Shown here: positions 36,755-44,251 of the stretch, piece after piece
Numbering within the stretch: the first letter of the stretch is position 1
Layout: every line of letters begins with the position of its first letter
DNA from: Rothia santali
GTDB lineage: Bacteria; Actinomycetota; Actinomycetes; Actinomycetales; Micrococcaceae
Reading direction: 5' to 3'
NCBI RefSeq assembly: GCF_024199905.1
Contig: NZ_JANAFB010000001.1
Coordinates: forward strand, 156,632-220,631
Length of the DNA: 64,000 nucleotides
Program-made: the position numbers and the translations under genes
Notes under the pieces: generated by a model
What the model saw: the letters and a program-made list of their open reading frames with translations, nothing else
Databases searched by the model: none
Told to the model about the DNA's origin: nothing

Positions 36755-37768
36755 CTACTCGTGCAGGATCCGGGACAGGTACCGGGCGACGGCCCGGACC
36801 GCGGACATGGTCGTCGGATAGTCCATGCGCGTGGGCCCCACGACGCCGAGCTTGGAGGCCAGGCTGGGCCCGTAACCGGTGGCGACGACGGACGCGTCGG
36901 CCAGCGGCGACTCGGCGTTCTCCCGGCCGATCCGCACCGAGACGCCCCGGGAATCCTCCCCGATCTCCGACAGCAGGCGCAACATGACCACCTGCTCCTC
37001 GAGCGCGTCGAGGATGGGCGCGATGCTGCGGGTGAAGTCGCCCGTGGACTGCGCGAGGTAGGAGGTCCCGGCCATGAGCAGGCGCTCCTCGCGCTGCCCG
37101 GCGCCGAGGTCCGCGACCGCCGCCGCGAGCGTGAGCGCCGCCGGGCGCAGGGCCGGCTCGACGGCGTCGACCGCCCGGGCCGCGACGGCCGTCAGCTCGG
37201 TCAGCGGCTGCCCGCGGGCCTCGTCCAGGACTCCCGCCCTGACCGCCGCGAGGCCGATCTCGTCCGGCGCCCGCTCGACGTCGACCACCCGCTGCAGGAC
37301 CCGCCCGCGGCTGGTGATCAGCACGACCAGCACCAGGCCGGGCGCCATCCCGACGAGATCCACGTGGCGCACGGTCTCGCCGGTGCTGACCGGGTACTGG
37401 ACCACCGCGACCTGGTGGGTCAGCTGCGAGAGCAGGCGCACCGTCCGGGCCATCACCTGGTCCAGGTCCTCCGCGGAGTCGAGCAGGCCCGTGATGGCGC
37501 GGCGCTCGGCCGCGGAGAGGGGCTTGATCGAGGCGATCCGGTCCACGAACGCGCGGTAGCCCTTGTCGGTGGGGATGCGGCCGGCGCTGGCATGCGGGGC
37601 GGCGATCATCCCCTCCTCCTCGAGCGCGGCCATGTCGTTGCGCACGGTCGCGCTGGAGACCCCGAGGTTGTGCCGCTCCACCAGCGCCTTGGACCCCACG
37701 GGTTCGCGGGAGTGGACGTAGTCCTCCACGATGGCGCTGAGCACCTCGAGCCGACGCGGCTGGTTCAC
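36755..37768 (-). CDS. hrcA: Heat-inducible transcription repressor HrcA
   Basis: A repressor of class I heat-shock genes that binds CIRCE, 337 residues. It has an N-terminal winged helix ([40 protein letters not shown]) with the conserved [20 protein letters not shown], then the GAF-like and dimerisation parts, ending [23 protein letters not shown] 37768 has GGAG 11 nt upstream. A CIRCE element lies 69 nt upstream at 37837-37863, so the operon is autoregulated. Confidence 0.96.
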   Translation of the reverse strand: MNQPRRLEVLSAIVEDYVHSREPVGSKALVERHNLGVSSATVRNDMAALEEEGMIAAPHASAGRIPTDKGYRAFVDRIASIKPLSAAERRAITGLLDSAEDLDQVMARTVRLLSQLTHQVAVVQYPVSTGETVRHVDLVGMAPGLVLVVLITSRGRVLQRVVDVERAPDEIGLAAVRAGVLDEARGQPLTELTAVAARAVDAVEPALRPAALTLAAAVADLGAGQREERLLMAGTSYLAQSTGDFTRSIAPILDALEEQVVMLRLLSEIGEDSRGVSVRIGRENAESPLADASVVATGYGPSLASKLGVVGPTRMDYPTTMSAVRAVARYLSRILHE

Positions 37769-37836
37769 GGGTCTGGGACTCCTCCAGGATCGTGGCACGG
37801 GCGCGACGTCCGTGCCGGGGGCATGGCCTGTCCATT

Positions 37837-37863
37837 CTGGCACTCTCTGTGCCTGGCTGCTAA
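37837..37863 (-). promoter_or_regulatory. CIRCE operator of hrcA-dnaJ-rsmE
   Basis: On the minus strand TTAGCAGCC, exactly 9 nt, then GAGTGCCAG. It matches the consensus arms TTAGCACTC and GAGTGCTAA at 7 of 9 positions each with the canonical spacer. A -10-like TAGAAT (37863-37868) adjoins it. Confidence 0.85.
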
Positions 37864-38012
37864 TTCTACCCCCCTCGCCGGGGCGCGGGAACGGTCCCGG
37901 GCCCGTACGCTCTAGGCTGAGGGGCGGGCGGGCACGCCCGGCAGGACAGCAGGGCCGCGGCGGGCCCGGGACGGACCCCGCCGCCGCGAGGCCACGAGCG
38001 AGGAGGAGACGC

Positions 38013-38200
38013 ATGGATCGATACGCGTGGGGGCCGCAGGACCTCTCGGCCGCGGCCGCGCCGACGCCGCGCGCCCGGGACCTGGAGGTCAGGGCCGGGA
38101 TGGTGATCGAGGAGGTCCAGACCGGGTGGGTCGGCGCCGCCGTGTCGCTGGAGAGCATCGGCGGGCAGCGCGTAGTCGGGCTCGAGGACCGGCACGGGGC
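38013..38200 (+). pseudogene. DUF3097 gene, 3'-truncated
   Basis: ATG 38013 with a GAGGAGGAG ribosome site opens a frame reading MDRYAWGPQDLSAAAAPTPR, then GMVIEEVQTGWVGAAVSLES and RVVGLEDRHGA. This matches the N-terminal about 60 residues of DUF3097 proteins, a family found next to hrcA in actinobacteria. After GLEDRHG the frame runs antisense through an esterase gene and gives GC-rich nonsense to 38771. The remaining two-thirds or more of the family sequence is absent, so the gene is cut at about 38185-38200. Confidence 0.7.
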
Positions 38201-38699
38201 GGGGCGCGGCGTGCGGGCTGCCCGGCGCGAAGTTCCCGGGCGCCGGCTGGGTCGCGGCGATCATGGCGGCCCCGGCCAGCAGCTTCGGCGCGTCGTGGAT
38301 CAGCCGGACCACCAGGTGGCCGCCGTTGGAGTAGCCGGCGGCGTACACGCGCCCGCGGTCGACGCCGTGGGTCCGCTCGAGGCGCCGGACGATCGCGGCG
38401 GCGAAGCCGACGTCGTCCACCCCCAGCCGGCGGCACTCGAAGTCGGCACCGCGCCGGGCGTCGTTGAAGTGGCGCCCGACGCCGTCCGGGTACGCCAGGA
38501 CGGTGCCGGTGCGGGCCGCCAGCTCGTCGAAGGTCCCGGCGGTGAACTTCCGGAACACCCGCGAGGACTGCTGCGAGCCGTGGAAGAGCAGGAGCAGGGG
38601 AGGGTGCGGCCCCGTGCTCTCGGGGACCACGAGCGTGTAGGTGCGCTCGCGGCCCTGGAGCTCCAGGGTCTCGCGGGTCGCCGTCCAGGGGGTGGTCAC
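38180..38699 (-). pseudogene. PHB-depolymerase-type esterase (LpqC-like), 3'-truncated
   Basis: From GTG 38699 the protein starts normally for an alpha/beta-hydrolase of the poly(3-hydroxybutyrate) depolymerase/LpqC group: PPLLLLFHGSQQSSRVFRKF (oxyanion region), TVLAYPDGVGRHFNDAR, VDDVGFAAAIVRRLERTHGV and the nucleophile elbow RVYAAGYSNGGHLVVRLIHD. It reaches PRPVPVLE, where family members go on to HGxxD and the catalytic Asp and His, but here it enters the antisense of the DUF3097 fragment. The Asp/His part is missing, so it should be inactive. The frame stays open to 37866. Confidence 0.72.
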
Positions 38700-38822
38700 G
38701 GGGACATCCTACTGATCTCGTCCCCCTCGGGCCCGGCGCGTCGCACGGCTGCGCGAGGGGGGTGCATGTGATGTGGTGGAAGGGTACGCAGCATCGCAGG
38801 TCTGACGAGAGAGGCGAGTCGC

Positions 38823-39248
38823 ATGTCCGAGTTCCCCAGGGCCAACGTCTACGAGACGCCGATCAGGAGCGCCCACCGGCGCGCGACCTTCGGACTCGCC
38901 TGGAGGAACTTCTTCCGGCGCTACTTCGAGTTCAAGGGCTTCGCCTCGCGCAGCGAGTTCTGGTGGGTCCAGGGCCCGCTCGCCGGGCTGTCCCTGCTCC
39001 TCAACCTCCCGGAGGAGGGCGCCGGCGCGGGGCTCTTGGACAGTCCTTTCGTGGCGATCCCCGTGCTGCTGGTCAGCCTGTTCCTCCTGATCCCCACCCT
39101 CTCCCTGCACTGGCGACGCCTGCACGACGCCGGCCTGGCCGGGCCGTGGTGGTTCCTCAGTCTCATCCCGGGGCCCGGGACGATCGCCGTGCTGATCATG
39201 ACGCTCCTGCCGCCCCGCCCGGAGCGGCAGAAGCGCGAGTGGGCCTGA
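38823..39248 (+). CDS. DUF805 family membrane protein
   Basis: A 141-residue protein with a DUF805 domain. AWRNFFRRYFEFKGFASRSE (the family's Y-x-x-F-x-G-R-x-x-R-x-E/F-W signature, ending FWWV) is followed by three hydrophobic helices and the loop LHWRRLHDAGLAGPWWFLSL (the R-R-L-H-D motif). The role is unknown. A good ribosome site (GAGAGGCGAG) precedes the ATG. It is a single gene. Confidence 0.9.
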   Translation: MSEFPRANVYETPIRSAHRRATFGLAWRNFFRRYFEFKGFASRSEFWWVQGPLAGLSLLLNLPEEGAGAGLLDSPFVAIPVLLVSLFLLIPTLSLHWRRLHDAGLAGPWWFLSLIPGPGTIAVLIMTLLPPRPERQKREWA

Positions 39249-39264
39249 CCGCTTTCGGCCCGCG

Positions 39265-39813
39265 TCACAGCGCGATGTCGAGCACCTCGACACCGGGCAG
39301 CTCCCTCATGAGCCCGCCGGGCAGGGCCAGTTTGCTCCCCCGGATCCCGCTGCCCACCACGACCCATGGGCTCTGGCCGACGGCCTCGTCCACGTAGACG
39401 GGCCAGCCCCCGGGCAGCCCGAGCGGCCCGATCCCGCCGTGCTCCATCCGGGTGCTCGCGACCGCCTCCTCGTGGGGCATGAAGCTGAGCTTCCGGACGT
39501 CGAGGAGCTTCCGCACGCGCTTGTTCAGGTCCGCGCGGTCGGTCGAGAGGACGATGCACGCGGCCGTCCTGATCTCCTCTCCGCGTCGGCCTTTGACGAC
39601 GACGCAGTTCGCGGAGCGCTCCAGGGGCCACGAGTACGCCGCGCAGAAGGCCTCGGTGTCCGCGAGCGAGGGGTCGATCCGCGCGACGTGGACCTCGTCC
39701 GCCAGCTCGGCGTTGCGCTCCAGCGCGGCGGCGACGGGCTCGCCCAGCAGCTCGCGGGCCTCGAGCGCGGGGCTCCAGTCCAGGGGGCCGTGGGGTTCCG
39801 GTGCGGGAGTCAT
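39265..39813 (-). CDS. YbaK/aminoacyl-tRNA deacylase domain protein
   Basis: A 182-residue editing-domain protein that probably hydrolyses mischarged aminoacyl-tRNA in trans. Family stretches are NCVVVKGRRGEEIRTAACIV, RADLNKRVRKLLDVRKLSFM and MEHGGIGPLGLPGGWPVYVD (substrate pocket with GGIxPxG). WVVVGSGIRGSKLALPGGLM closes the fold. The precise tRNA specificity (Cys-Pro, Ala or other) cannot be told. GAGAGGACC precedes the ATG. Confidence 0.9.
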   Translation of the reverse strand: MTPAPEPHGPLDWSPALEARELLGEPVAAALERNAELADEVHVARIDPSLADTEAFCAAYSWPLERSANCVVVKGRRGEEIRTAACIVLSTDRADLNKRVRKLLDVRKLSFMPHEEAVASTRMEHGGIGPLGLPGGWPVYVDEAVGQSPWVVVGSGIRGSKLALPGGLMRELPGVEVLDIAL

Positions 39814-39837
39814 GCTGGGTCCTCTCGGGGTGGCGGG

Positions 39838-39935
39838 TGGCGGGGCGACGTCGTGCCGCGGGTGGGGCCGTGCCGTGGGGCGAGGTCGTGCCGCGGCGAC
39901 TCTCCGCTCCGTCGCGGCGTCGTCCCTCGGTGGGC
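39838..39935. repeat. Degenerate GC-rich repeat tract
   Basis: GGGGCGACGTCGTGCCGCGG, GGGGCCGTGCCGTG and GGGGCGAGGTCGTGCCGCGG follow one another in the gap between two minus-strand genes. It has an irregular period of about 20-24. Confidence 0.6.
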
Positions 39936-40223
39936 TCAGCGTAGCGCGATGGGCCGGGAGGCCGGCTCCTCCCGGCGGGGCGTCGCGGCGTCGGGGCCGG
40001 TGCGGAACCACAGCGCGGCCCCCAGGCCGGGCAGGGCCGCGATGGCCAGGATCCACCGCGCCCGCAGACCGGGGGAGCAGTGCGGCGAGAGGACCGCGGC
40101 GACCAGCGCCGCGACCGTGATCAGCAGCAGGACGACGGCGCCCGCCAGCGCCAGCAGGGTCAGGGCCAGGTCCGGTCGCCGGCCCAGCAGCTCCAGGAGG
40201 GTCATCAACTTGCTGAACATCAT
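39936..40223 (-). CDS. Small two-helix membrane protein (PLDc_N-like)
   Basis: A 95-residue protein with two membrane helices: LALTLLALAGAVVLLLITVA plus LVAAVL, and RARWILAIAALPGLGAALWF. The second helix with W-x-L-A-I-A-x-L-P-G-L-G-A fits the phospholipase D N-terminal (PLDc_N) helix pair found in small actinobacterial proteins. There is no catalytic domain. The start is ATG 40223 or 40220; the ribosome site is weak. Function unknown. Confidence 0.6.
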   Translation of the reverse strand: MMFSKLMTLLELLGRRPDLALTLLALAGAVVLLLITVAALVAAVLSPHCSPGLRARWILAIAALPGLGAALWFRTGPDAATPRREEPASRPIALR

Positions 40224-40351
40224 GGGTCCAGTGTGGCGCGGCGGCGGGGCGGGCGCAGTGGAGGTGCCGCTACGGATCCTTACAGCCAGCTGTACCCCGC
40301 CGGTGGGGACGCCCCGCGCTCCGGGGGCGGTGTCGTGCTCCTTCCGGCGCG

Positions 40352-40843
40352 TCAGATCCGCGCGATCCAGTCCCGCAGGAGGCCCTCGAGCTGCCGCGCC
40401 TCCCCGGGGCTGAGCGCGTCCAGGAGGCGGCGCTCGTTGCGCATGTGCTCCTCGAAGGCCCGGTCGATCCTCTCCCGCCCGTCGGCGGTGAGCCCGACGA
40501 CGCGGCCCCGCCCGTCCCCCTCCGCCGCGCGCCGCGAGACCAGGCCCATCCCCTCGAGGCGGTCGATCCGCTTGGACATCGCCCCGGTGGTGACCATGGT
40601 GAACCGGGCCAGCTCGCCCGGGGCGCGCTCGAAGGGCTCCCCGGCGCGCCGGAGGGCGGCCAGGACGTCGAACTCGCCCTCGCTCAGCCCGTGCCGGCGG
40701 TAGACCTCGCAGAGCTCCTCGGTGAGGCGCGCCGCGAGGCGGTGCAGCCGCCCGATCACCCCCTGCGGTGCGACGTTCAGGTCCGGCCGCTCGCGGGCCC
40801 ACTCGGCCTGGATGCGGTCCACGTGGTCTTCGGGGGTGCTCAT
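40352..40843 (-). CDS. MarR family transcriptional regulator
   Basis: A 163-residue winged-helix dimer. HTH region GLSEGEFDVLAALRRAGEPF, then APGELARFTMVTTGAMSKRI (recognition helix), then the wing DRLEGMGLVSRRAAEGDGRG and RVVGLTADGRERIDRAFEEH. It is divergent from an EamA exporter 39 bp away and probably represses it and itself through three GGAAGC/GCTTCC half-sites in the gap. TATAGT lies 6 nt before the ATG, so the message may be leaderless. Confidence 0.9.
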   Translation of the reverse strand: MSTPEDHVDRIQAEWARERPDLNVAPQGVIGRLHRLAARLTEELCEVYRRHGLSEGEFDVLAALRRAGEPFERAPGELARFTMVTTGAMSKRIDRLEGMGLVSRRAAEGDGRGRVVGLTADGRERIDRAFEEHMRNERRLLDALSPGEARQLEGLLRDWIARI

Positions 40844-40849
40844 GCCTTC

Positions 40850-40890
40850 ACTATATCTTCTGAGGAAGCTAAAGTGGCTTCCATGGAAGC
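40850..40890. promoter_or_regulatory. Divergent marR/eamA control region
   Basis: GGAAGC (40864-40869), GCTTCC (40877-40882), GGAAGC (40885-40890). The second pair forms the perfect palindrome GCTTCCATGGAAGC over the exporter start, and outer half-sites are 21 bp apart (two helical turns). TATAGT for marR (minus) lies at 40850-40855. Confidence 0.6.
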
Positions 40891-41875
40891 TACATGGCGC
40901 TGGGTGCTCGTCACCGCGATCGCCCCGGTCTGCTGGGGCGCGACCTACTACGTGACCCGGGAGTTCCTGCCGCCCGGGTACCCGCTGTACGGCGGCGTCC
41001 TCCGGGCCCTGCCCGCCGGGCTCGTGCTGCTGGCGGTGGTCAGGGCGAGGCCGCGCGGCGCTTGGTGGTGGAGGTCCGCGGTCCTGGGGGCGCTCAACAT
41101 GAGCGGCTTCTTCGTGCTCGTCTACGTCGCGGCGCAGCTGCTGCCCACCAGCGTCGCCTCGGTGGTGATGGCCACCGGCTCCGTGGTGCTGATGCTGATC
41201 GCGTGGGCCGTGCTGCGGGAGCGCCCGCGGCTGCTCTCCCTGGCCGGTGCCGTCGCGGGCATCGCGGGGGTCGCGTGCATGCTGCTCAGCGGCGGCGAGC
41301 GGGTCGAGGGGTGGGGCGTCCTCGCCTCCGTCGGCGCGATGCTCATGTCCTCGGTCGGCTACGTCCTGGCCAAGAAGTGGAACGACGACGCCCCCGTCCT
41401 GGCGACCACCGCGTGGCAGCTGCTCGCGGGCGGCCTGATCCTGCTCCCGTTCGCCGTCGCGTTCGAGGGGAACCCGCCCGAGCCGACCCCCGGCCGAATC
41501 CTCGGGTTCGCCTTCGTCAGCCTCATCGCCACGGCGATCTCCTTCGCGGCCTGGTTTGGCGGCCTGAAGCGCCTGCCGGCCGGCAGCGTCGGGCTGATCG
41601 GCCTGCTCAACCCCGTGACCGGGCTGGCGCTGGGGACGCTCATCGCCGGGGAGGCGCTCGCCGCGCAGCAGGTCGCGGGCGTGGGGCTCGTGTTCGCGGG
41701 CATCCTGATGGGCCAGGTGGCGCGCGGGGCACGGCGCCGCGGGGCGGGGGCTCCGGGCACGGCGGGCGGATCCCGACGCCGTGGCGCGAGGGTCCCGGGA
41801 CCGGTGCCTCGAGAAGATGCTGGGAACCCCGAGATGGTTGACGTTTCACGTGAAACGTCGGCGCGCGTGAGGTAG
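40883..41875 (+). CDS. EamA-type DMT transporter with parS in its 3' end
   Basis: A drug/metabolite transporter superfamily exporter, 330 residues with ten helices forming two EamA repeats (ITAIAPVCWGATYYVTREFL-like start, SVASVVMATGSVVLMLIAWA; second repeat ASVGAMLMSSVGYVLAKKWN, GSVGLIGLLNPVTGLALGTL). The substrate is unknown. After helix 10 (about residue 275) there is an atypical Arg/Gly/Pro-rich tail of about 55 residues. It ends in VDVSRETSARVR, encoded by a parS sequence. Controlled by the divergent MarR. Confidence 0.88.
   Translation: MEATWRWVLVTAIAPVCWGATYYVTREFLPPGYPLYGGVLRALPAGLVLLAVVRARPRGAWWWRSAVLGALNMSGFFVLVYVAAQLLPTSVASVVMATGSVVLMLIAWAVLRERPRLLSLAGAVAGIAGVACMLLSGGERVEGWGVLASVGAMLMSSVGYVLAKKWNDDAPVLATTAWQLLAGGLILLPFAVAFEGNPPEPTPGRILGFAFVSLIATAISFAAWFGGLKRLPAGSVGLIGLLNPVTGLALGTLIAGEALAAQQVAGVGLVFAGILMGQVARGARRRGAGAPGTAGGSRRRGARVPGPVPREDAGNPEMVDVSRETSARVR
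41840..41859. promoter_or_regulatory. parS: parS centromere site (ParB binding)
   Basis: GACGTTTCACGTGAAACGTC is a perfect 20-bp palindrome. It contains the 14-bp core GTTTCACGTGAAAC (41843-41856) that ParB proteins bind across bacteria, including actinobacteria. It lies inside the EamA coding sequence. Confidence 0.88.
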
Positions 41876-41880
41876 CGTGA
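41866..41880 (+). promoter_or_regulatory. Candidate extended -10 promoter of the LysE gene
   Basis: CGTGAGGTAGCGTGA, identical to 5590-5604, with TAGCGT as -10. TGAAAC 16 nt upstream (inside parS) could act as -35. It overlaps the EamA stop codon. Confidence 0.42.
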
Positions 41881-41923
41881 AGAGGTTCGCGGCCGAGGGT
41901 GCCGCAGGGAGAGGGGCGTTCTC

Positions 41924-42703
41924 ATGACGCTGCAGGTCGTCCTGCCGCTGCTCGCGGCCTGGATCGTGGCCATCGTCTCCCCGGGTCCCGACCTGCTGAT
42001 GATCCTCCAGCAGGCGGCGCCGCGGGGCGGTGGCGAGGCTCGGGTGACGCGGGGCGCTGGCGCTCCCGGGCCGCAGGGTGACGACGTCGGCCGAGGCGGC
42101 GCGCGGGCGGTGCGGGCCGGTGAGGCGCGGGGCGGCGAGGGGCCGGACGCCCCGGCGTCGGGACCCAGTCCGCGGGTGCTCGGGCTGGCCGCCGCTCAGG
42201 GCGTCATGACGGGCAACCTGCTGTGGATGACGGCCGCGGCCCTCGGCCTGGGCGCCGTGGTGGCGCTGGCGCCCGCCGTCCTGCCCGCCCTGAAGATCCT
42301 CGGCGGGGCCTTCCTGCTCTGGATGGGGGTCTCCGGCCTCTGGAGCCTGCGGGGCTCGATCGGCCACGGCGGCCCGCGCGTCACCGGGCACCGCTCGACG
42401 CTCGGCCGCTCCTACCTGCGCGGGCTGGCGACCAACCTCGCCAATCCCAAGGCGCTGATCTTCTTCACCGCGCTCTTCGCGCCGTTCTTCAGCCGGGGCT
42501 ATCCGGTCTGGCAGACCGTGGTCCTGCTCGCGGTGATCCTCGTCGTGGGGGTCCTCTGGTTCTCGACGTTCGCCTGGCTGGCCTCCAGTGGCCCGGTGAT
42601 CCGGGCGGTGAGGCGGTACTGGGTCGTCGTCGAGGGCGTGACCTCCGGGCTGTTCGCGCTGATCGGGATCGCGTTCGTGGTCAACGGGGTCTTGAGCCTC
42701 TGA
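41924..42703 (+). CDS. LysE/RhtB family exporter with an inserted low-complexity loop
   Basis: An amino-acid exporter family member, 259 residues against the usual 205-215. Helix 1 (PLLAAWIVAIVSPGPDLLMI) contains the family SPGPD motif. GVMTGNLLWMTAAALGLGAV, LGRSYLRGLATNLANPKALI and FFTALFAPFF follow as in normal members. Between residues about 32 and 83 there are about 50 extra Gly/Ala/Arg-rich residues, translated from a degenerate tandem repeat (42019-42172), lying in the loop after helix 1. AGGGAGAGG precedes the ATG. The last 23 bp overlap the EIIA gene end. Confidence 0.88.
   Translation: MTLQVVLPLLAAWIVAIVSPGPDLLMILQQAAPRGGGEARVTRGAGAPGPQGDDVGRGGARAVRAGEARGGEGPDAPASGPSPRVLGLAAAQGVMTGNLLWMTAAALGLGAVVALAPAVLPALKILGGAFLLWMGVSGLWSLRGSIGHGGPRVTGHRSTLGRSYLRGLATNLANPKALIFFTALFAPFFSRGYPVWQTVVLLAVILVVGVLWFSTFAWLASSGPVIRAVRRYWVVVEGVTSGLFALIGIAFVVNGVLSL
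42019..42172. repeat. In-frame degenerate repeat inside the LysE gene
   Basis: GC-rich units ending GGGTGA or CCGGTGA recur (42042-42047, 42076-42081, 42117-42123; spacing 34 and 42). The tract keeps the reading frame and encodes the non-family loop. Confidence 0.65.
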
Positions 42704-43361
42704 CGTTCGGGGCGCCCGCGGGCGGTCCGGGCGCGGCGTCGTCGCCCCGGCCGGCGTCCGCGCGGCCGCGCCCCGCCCGCTCCCGGTCCCGCCAAGCCCA
42801 CTCCCGCCCGGCCCGCTCGCGATTCCGGCCCACCCGTTCCCAATCCCGGCCCGTCCGTCCCCGGCCTCGGCCCGCCCGCTCGCGGATCCGCCCCAGTGCC
42901 GTCCGCGCCCCCACGGCCGGGCCGCCCGGGGCGGTGAACTCCGCCCGGTCCCCGTTGCGCGTCACCGTCACGGTGCAGACCGTGGGCAGCCCCGCGATGC
43001 GGAGGTACTCGAGGTCCACCAGGCACAGCGCCTGGGTCGCGTGGACCGACTGCCCCTCCTCCACGAGCGGGAGGAACCCCAGGCCCCGCAGCACGTGGGC
43101 GTCGACGCCGACGTGCACCAGGATCTGGGTCCCGTCCCCCGCCTCGAGGTAGAAGGCGTGGTGGCTTCCCGGGCAGGTCCGCACCGTACCCGCGATCGGC
43201 GCGGTGATCAGGCCGTCCCGGGGCTCGATCGCGATGCCGGGTCCCAGGAGCCGTTCCGAGTACAGGAGGTCCGGGACCTCGGAGAGGTCCACGAGCGGCC
43301 CGGACACCGGGGAGATCAGCTCCGTGACGGCGAGGGGGGCGGCGGCGGGTGGCTCGAACAT
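42681..43361 (-). CDS. PTS glucose-type EIIA component
   Basis: A phosphocarrier of the sugar phosphotransferase system, glucose/Crr type, 226 residues. The domain fills residues about 10-145. LISPVSGPLVDLSEVPDLLY, GPGIAIEPRDGLITAPIAGT, SHHAFYLEAGDGTQ and the phospho-acceptor His in ILVHVGVDAHVLRGLGFLPL, then EGQSVHATQALCLVDLEYLR. Residues 150-226 are a non-family Arg/Gly-rich tail built from about 7-residue GR(x)RERA units. No EIIBC lies in the window, so it may serve a permease elsewhere. AAAGGA lies 8 nt before the ATG. The divergent DeoR regulator probably controls it. Confidence 0.88.
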   Translation of the reverse strand: MFEPPAAAPLAVTELISPVSGPLVDLSEVPDLLYSERLLGPGIAIEPRDGLITAPIAGTVRTCPGSHHAFYLEAGDGTQILVHVGVDAHVLRGLGFLPLVEEGQSVHATQALCLVDLEYLRIAGLPTVCTVTVTRNGDRAEFTAPGGPAVGARTALGRIRERAGRGRGRTGRDWERVGRNRERAGREWAWRDRERAGRGRADAGRGDDAAPGPPAGAPNVRGSRPR

Positions 43362-43370
43362 CGACGTTTC

Positions 43371-43448
43371 CTTTCGATTGCCTTCGTAAGCATGCTATTC
43401 CGACATGAAACGAAGAACAAGACAAGCTTTCGAAAGACGTACCGAAAG
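43371..43448. promoter_or_regulatory. EIIA/deoR control region with CTTTCG motifs
   Basis: CTTTCG (43371-43376), GAAACGAAG (43407-43415), the palindrome CTTTCGAAAG (43427-43436) and CCGAAAG (43442-43448) crowd the 125-bp divergent gap. DeoR-type regulators often bind such repeated CGAAA/TTTCG motifs. Confidence 0.55.
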
Positions 43449-43486
43449 AGCCCGGACGGCGTCGGCGTTGGATATCCTGGATACCG

Positions 43487-44251
43487 ATGAGCAACCACCA
43501 GGACTTCGCCGAGCAGCGCCGCCACAAGATCGCCGAACTCGTCCGCCGCGAGGGCAGCGTCCGGCTGGCGGACCTCGCCGAGCCCTTCGGCGTCAGCGAG
43601 CCGACCCTGCGCAAGGACCTCTCCGCCCTGGAGCGCGACGGCGTGCTGCGGCGCACGCACGGCGGGGCGATCGCCGTCGAGTCCCGGCCCGTCTCGACCC
43701 TGGCCGCGCGCAAGGCTCACAACATCGAGGCCAAGCGGGCCATCGCGCGGATCTGCGCCGACCTGGTCGAGGAGGGGCAGTCGGTCTACCTCGACTCCGG
43801 GACGACCATCGAGGTCATGGCCGGCCTGCTGCGTCGGTCGACGCTCAACGTCCTGACCAACTCGCCCGGCGTCGCGATGGCCGTGGCCGAGAAGCCGGGG
43901 GTGCGGCACACGCTGCTCGGCGGCGAGTACAACCCCGTCGGGGGGTCGGTGACCGGCGCGCTCACGGTCGAGACGCTCGAACGCTTCCACGTCGACACGG
44001 CCTTCATCGGCGTCAGCGGCATCTCCCCCCAGGGCATCTTCACGGTCGACGTGGCCGAGAGCCACGTCAAGCGGGCCGCCATCGGCTCCGCGCGGCGCGT
44101 CGTCGTGCCGCTGGACACCTCCAAGGTCGGGTACCGGGACTACTACCAGCTCACGGACCTGGCGCACGTGGACGACGTCGTCTCGGAGCGGCGCGACGCC
44201 GACCTCGCGCGCTGGTGCGAGGAGCACGGGGTGCGCCTGCATACGCCCTAG
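43487..44251 (+). CDS. DeoR family transcriptional regulator
   Basis: A 254-residue sugar-responsive repressor. The N-terminal DeoR HTH is FAEQRRHKIAELVRREGSVR, LADLAEPFGVSEPTLRKDLS and LERDGVLRRTHGGAI. The C-terminal DeoRC effector domain has YLDSGTTIEVMAGLLRRS, LGGEYNPVGGSVTGALTVET and AFIGVSGISPQGIFTVDVAE. Its effector is probably a phosphorylated sugar. The adjoining EIIA and CTTTCG motifs suggest a PTS-sugar regulon. TATCCT ends 8 nt before the ATG. Confidence 0.93.
   Translation: MSNHQDFAEQRRHKIAELVRREGSVRLADLAEPFGVSEPTLRKDLSALERDGVLRRTHGGAIAVESRPVSTLAARKAHNIEAKRAIARICADLVEEGQSVYLDSGTTIEVMAGLLRRSTLNVLTNSPGVAMAVAEKPGVRHTLLGGEYNPVGGSVTGALTVETLERFHVDTAFIGVSGISPQGIFTVDVAESHVKRAAIGSARRVVVPLDTSKVGYRDYYQLTDLAHVDDVVSERRDADLARWCEEHGVRLHTP

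Noticed and set aside
37866..38180. C-terminal half of a functional esterase
   Set aside because: This part of the frame is antisense to the DUF3097 start and to the hrcA upstream region. It lacks the catalytic Asp and His and is Arg/Pro-rich.
41840..41859. Chromosome origin in this window
   Set aside because: The parS site suggests origin proximity, but no dnaA, dnaN, rpmH or DnaA-box cluster is present.
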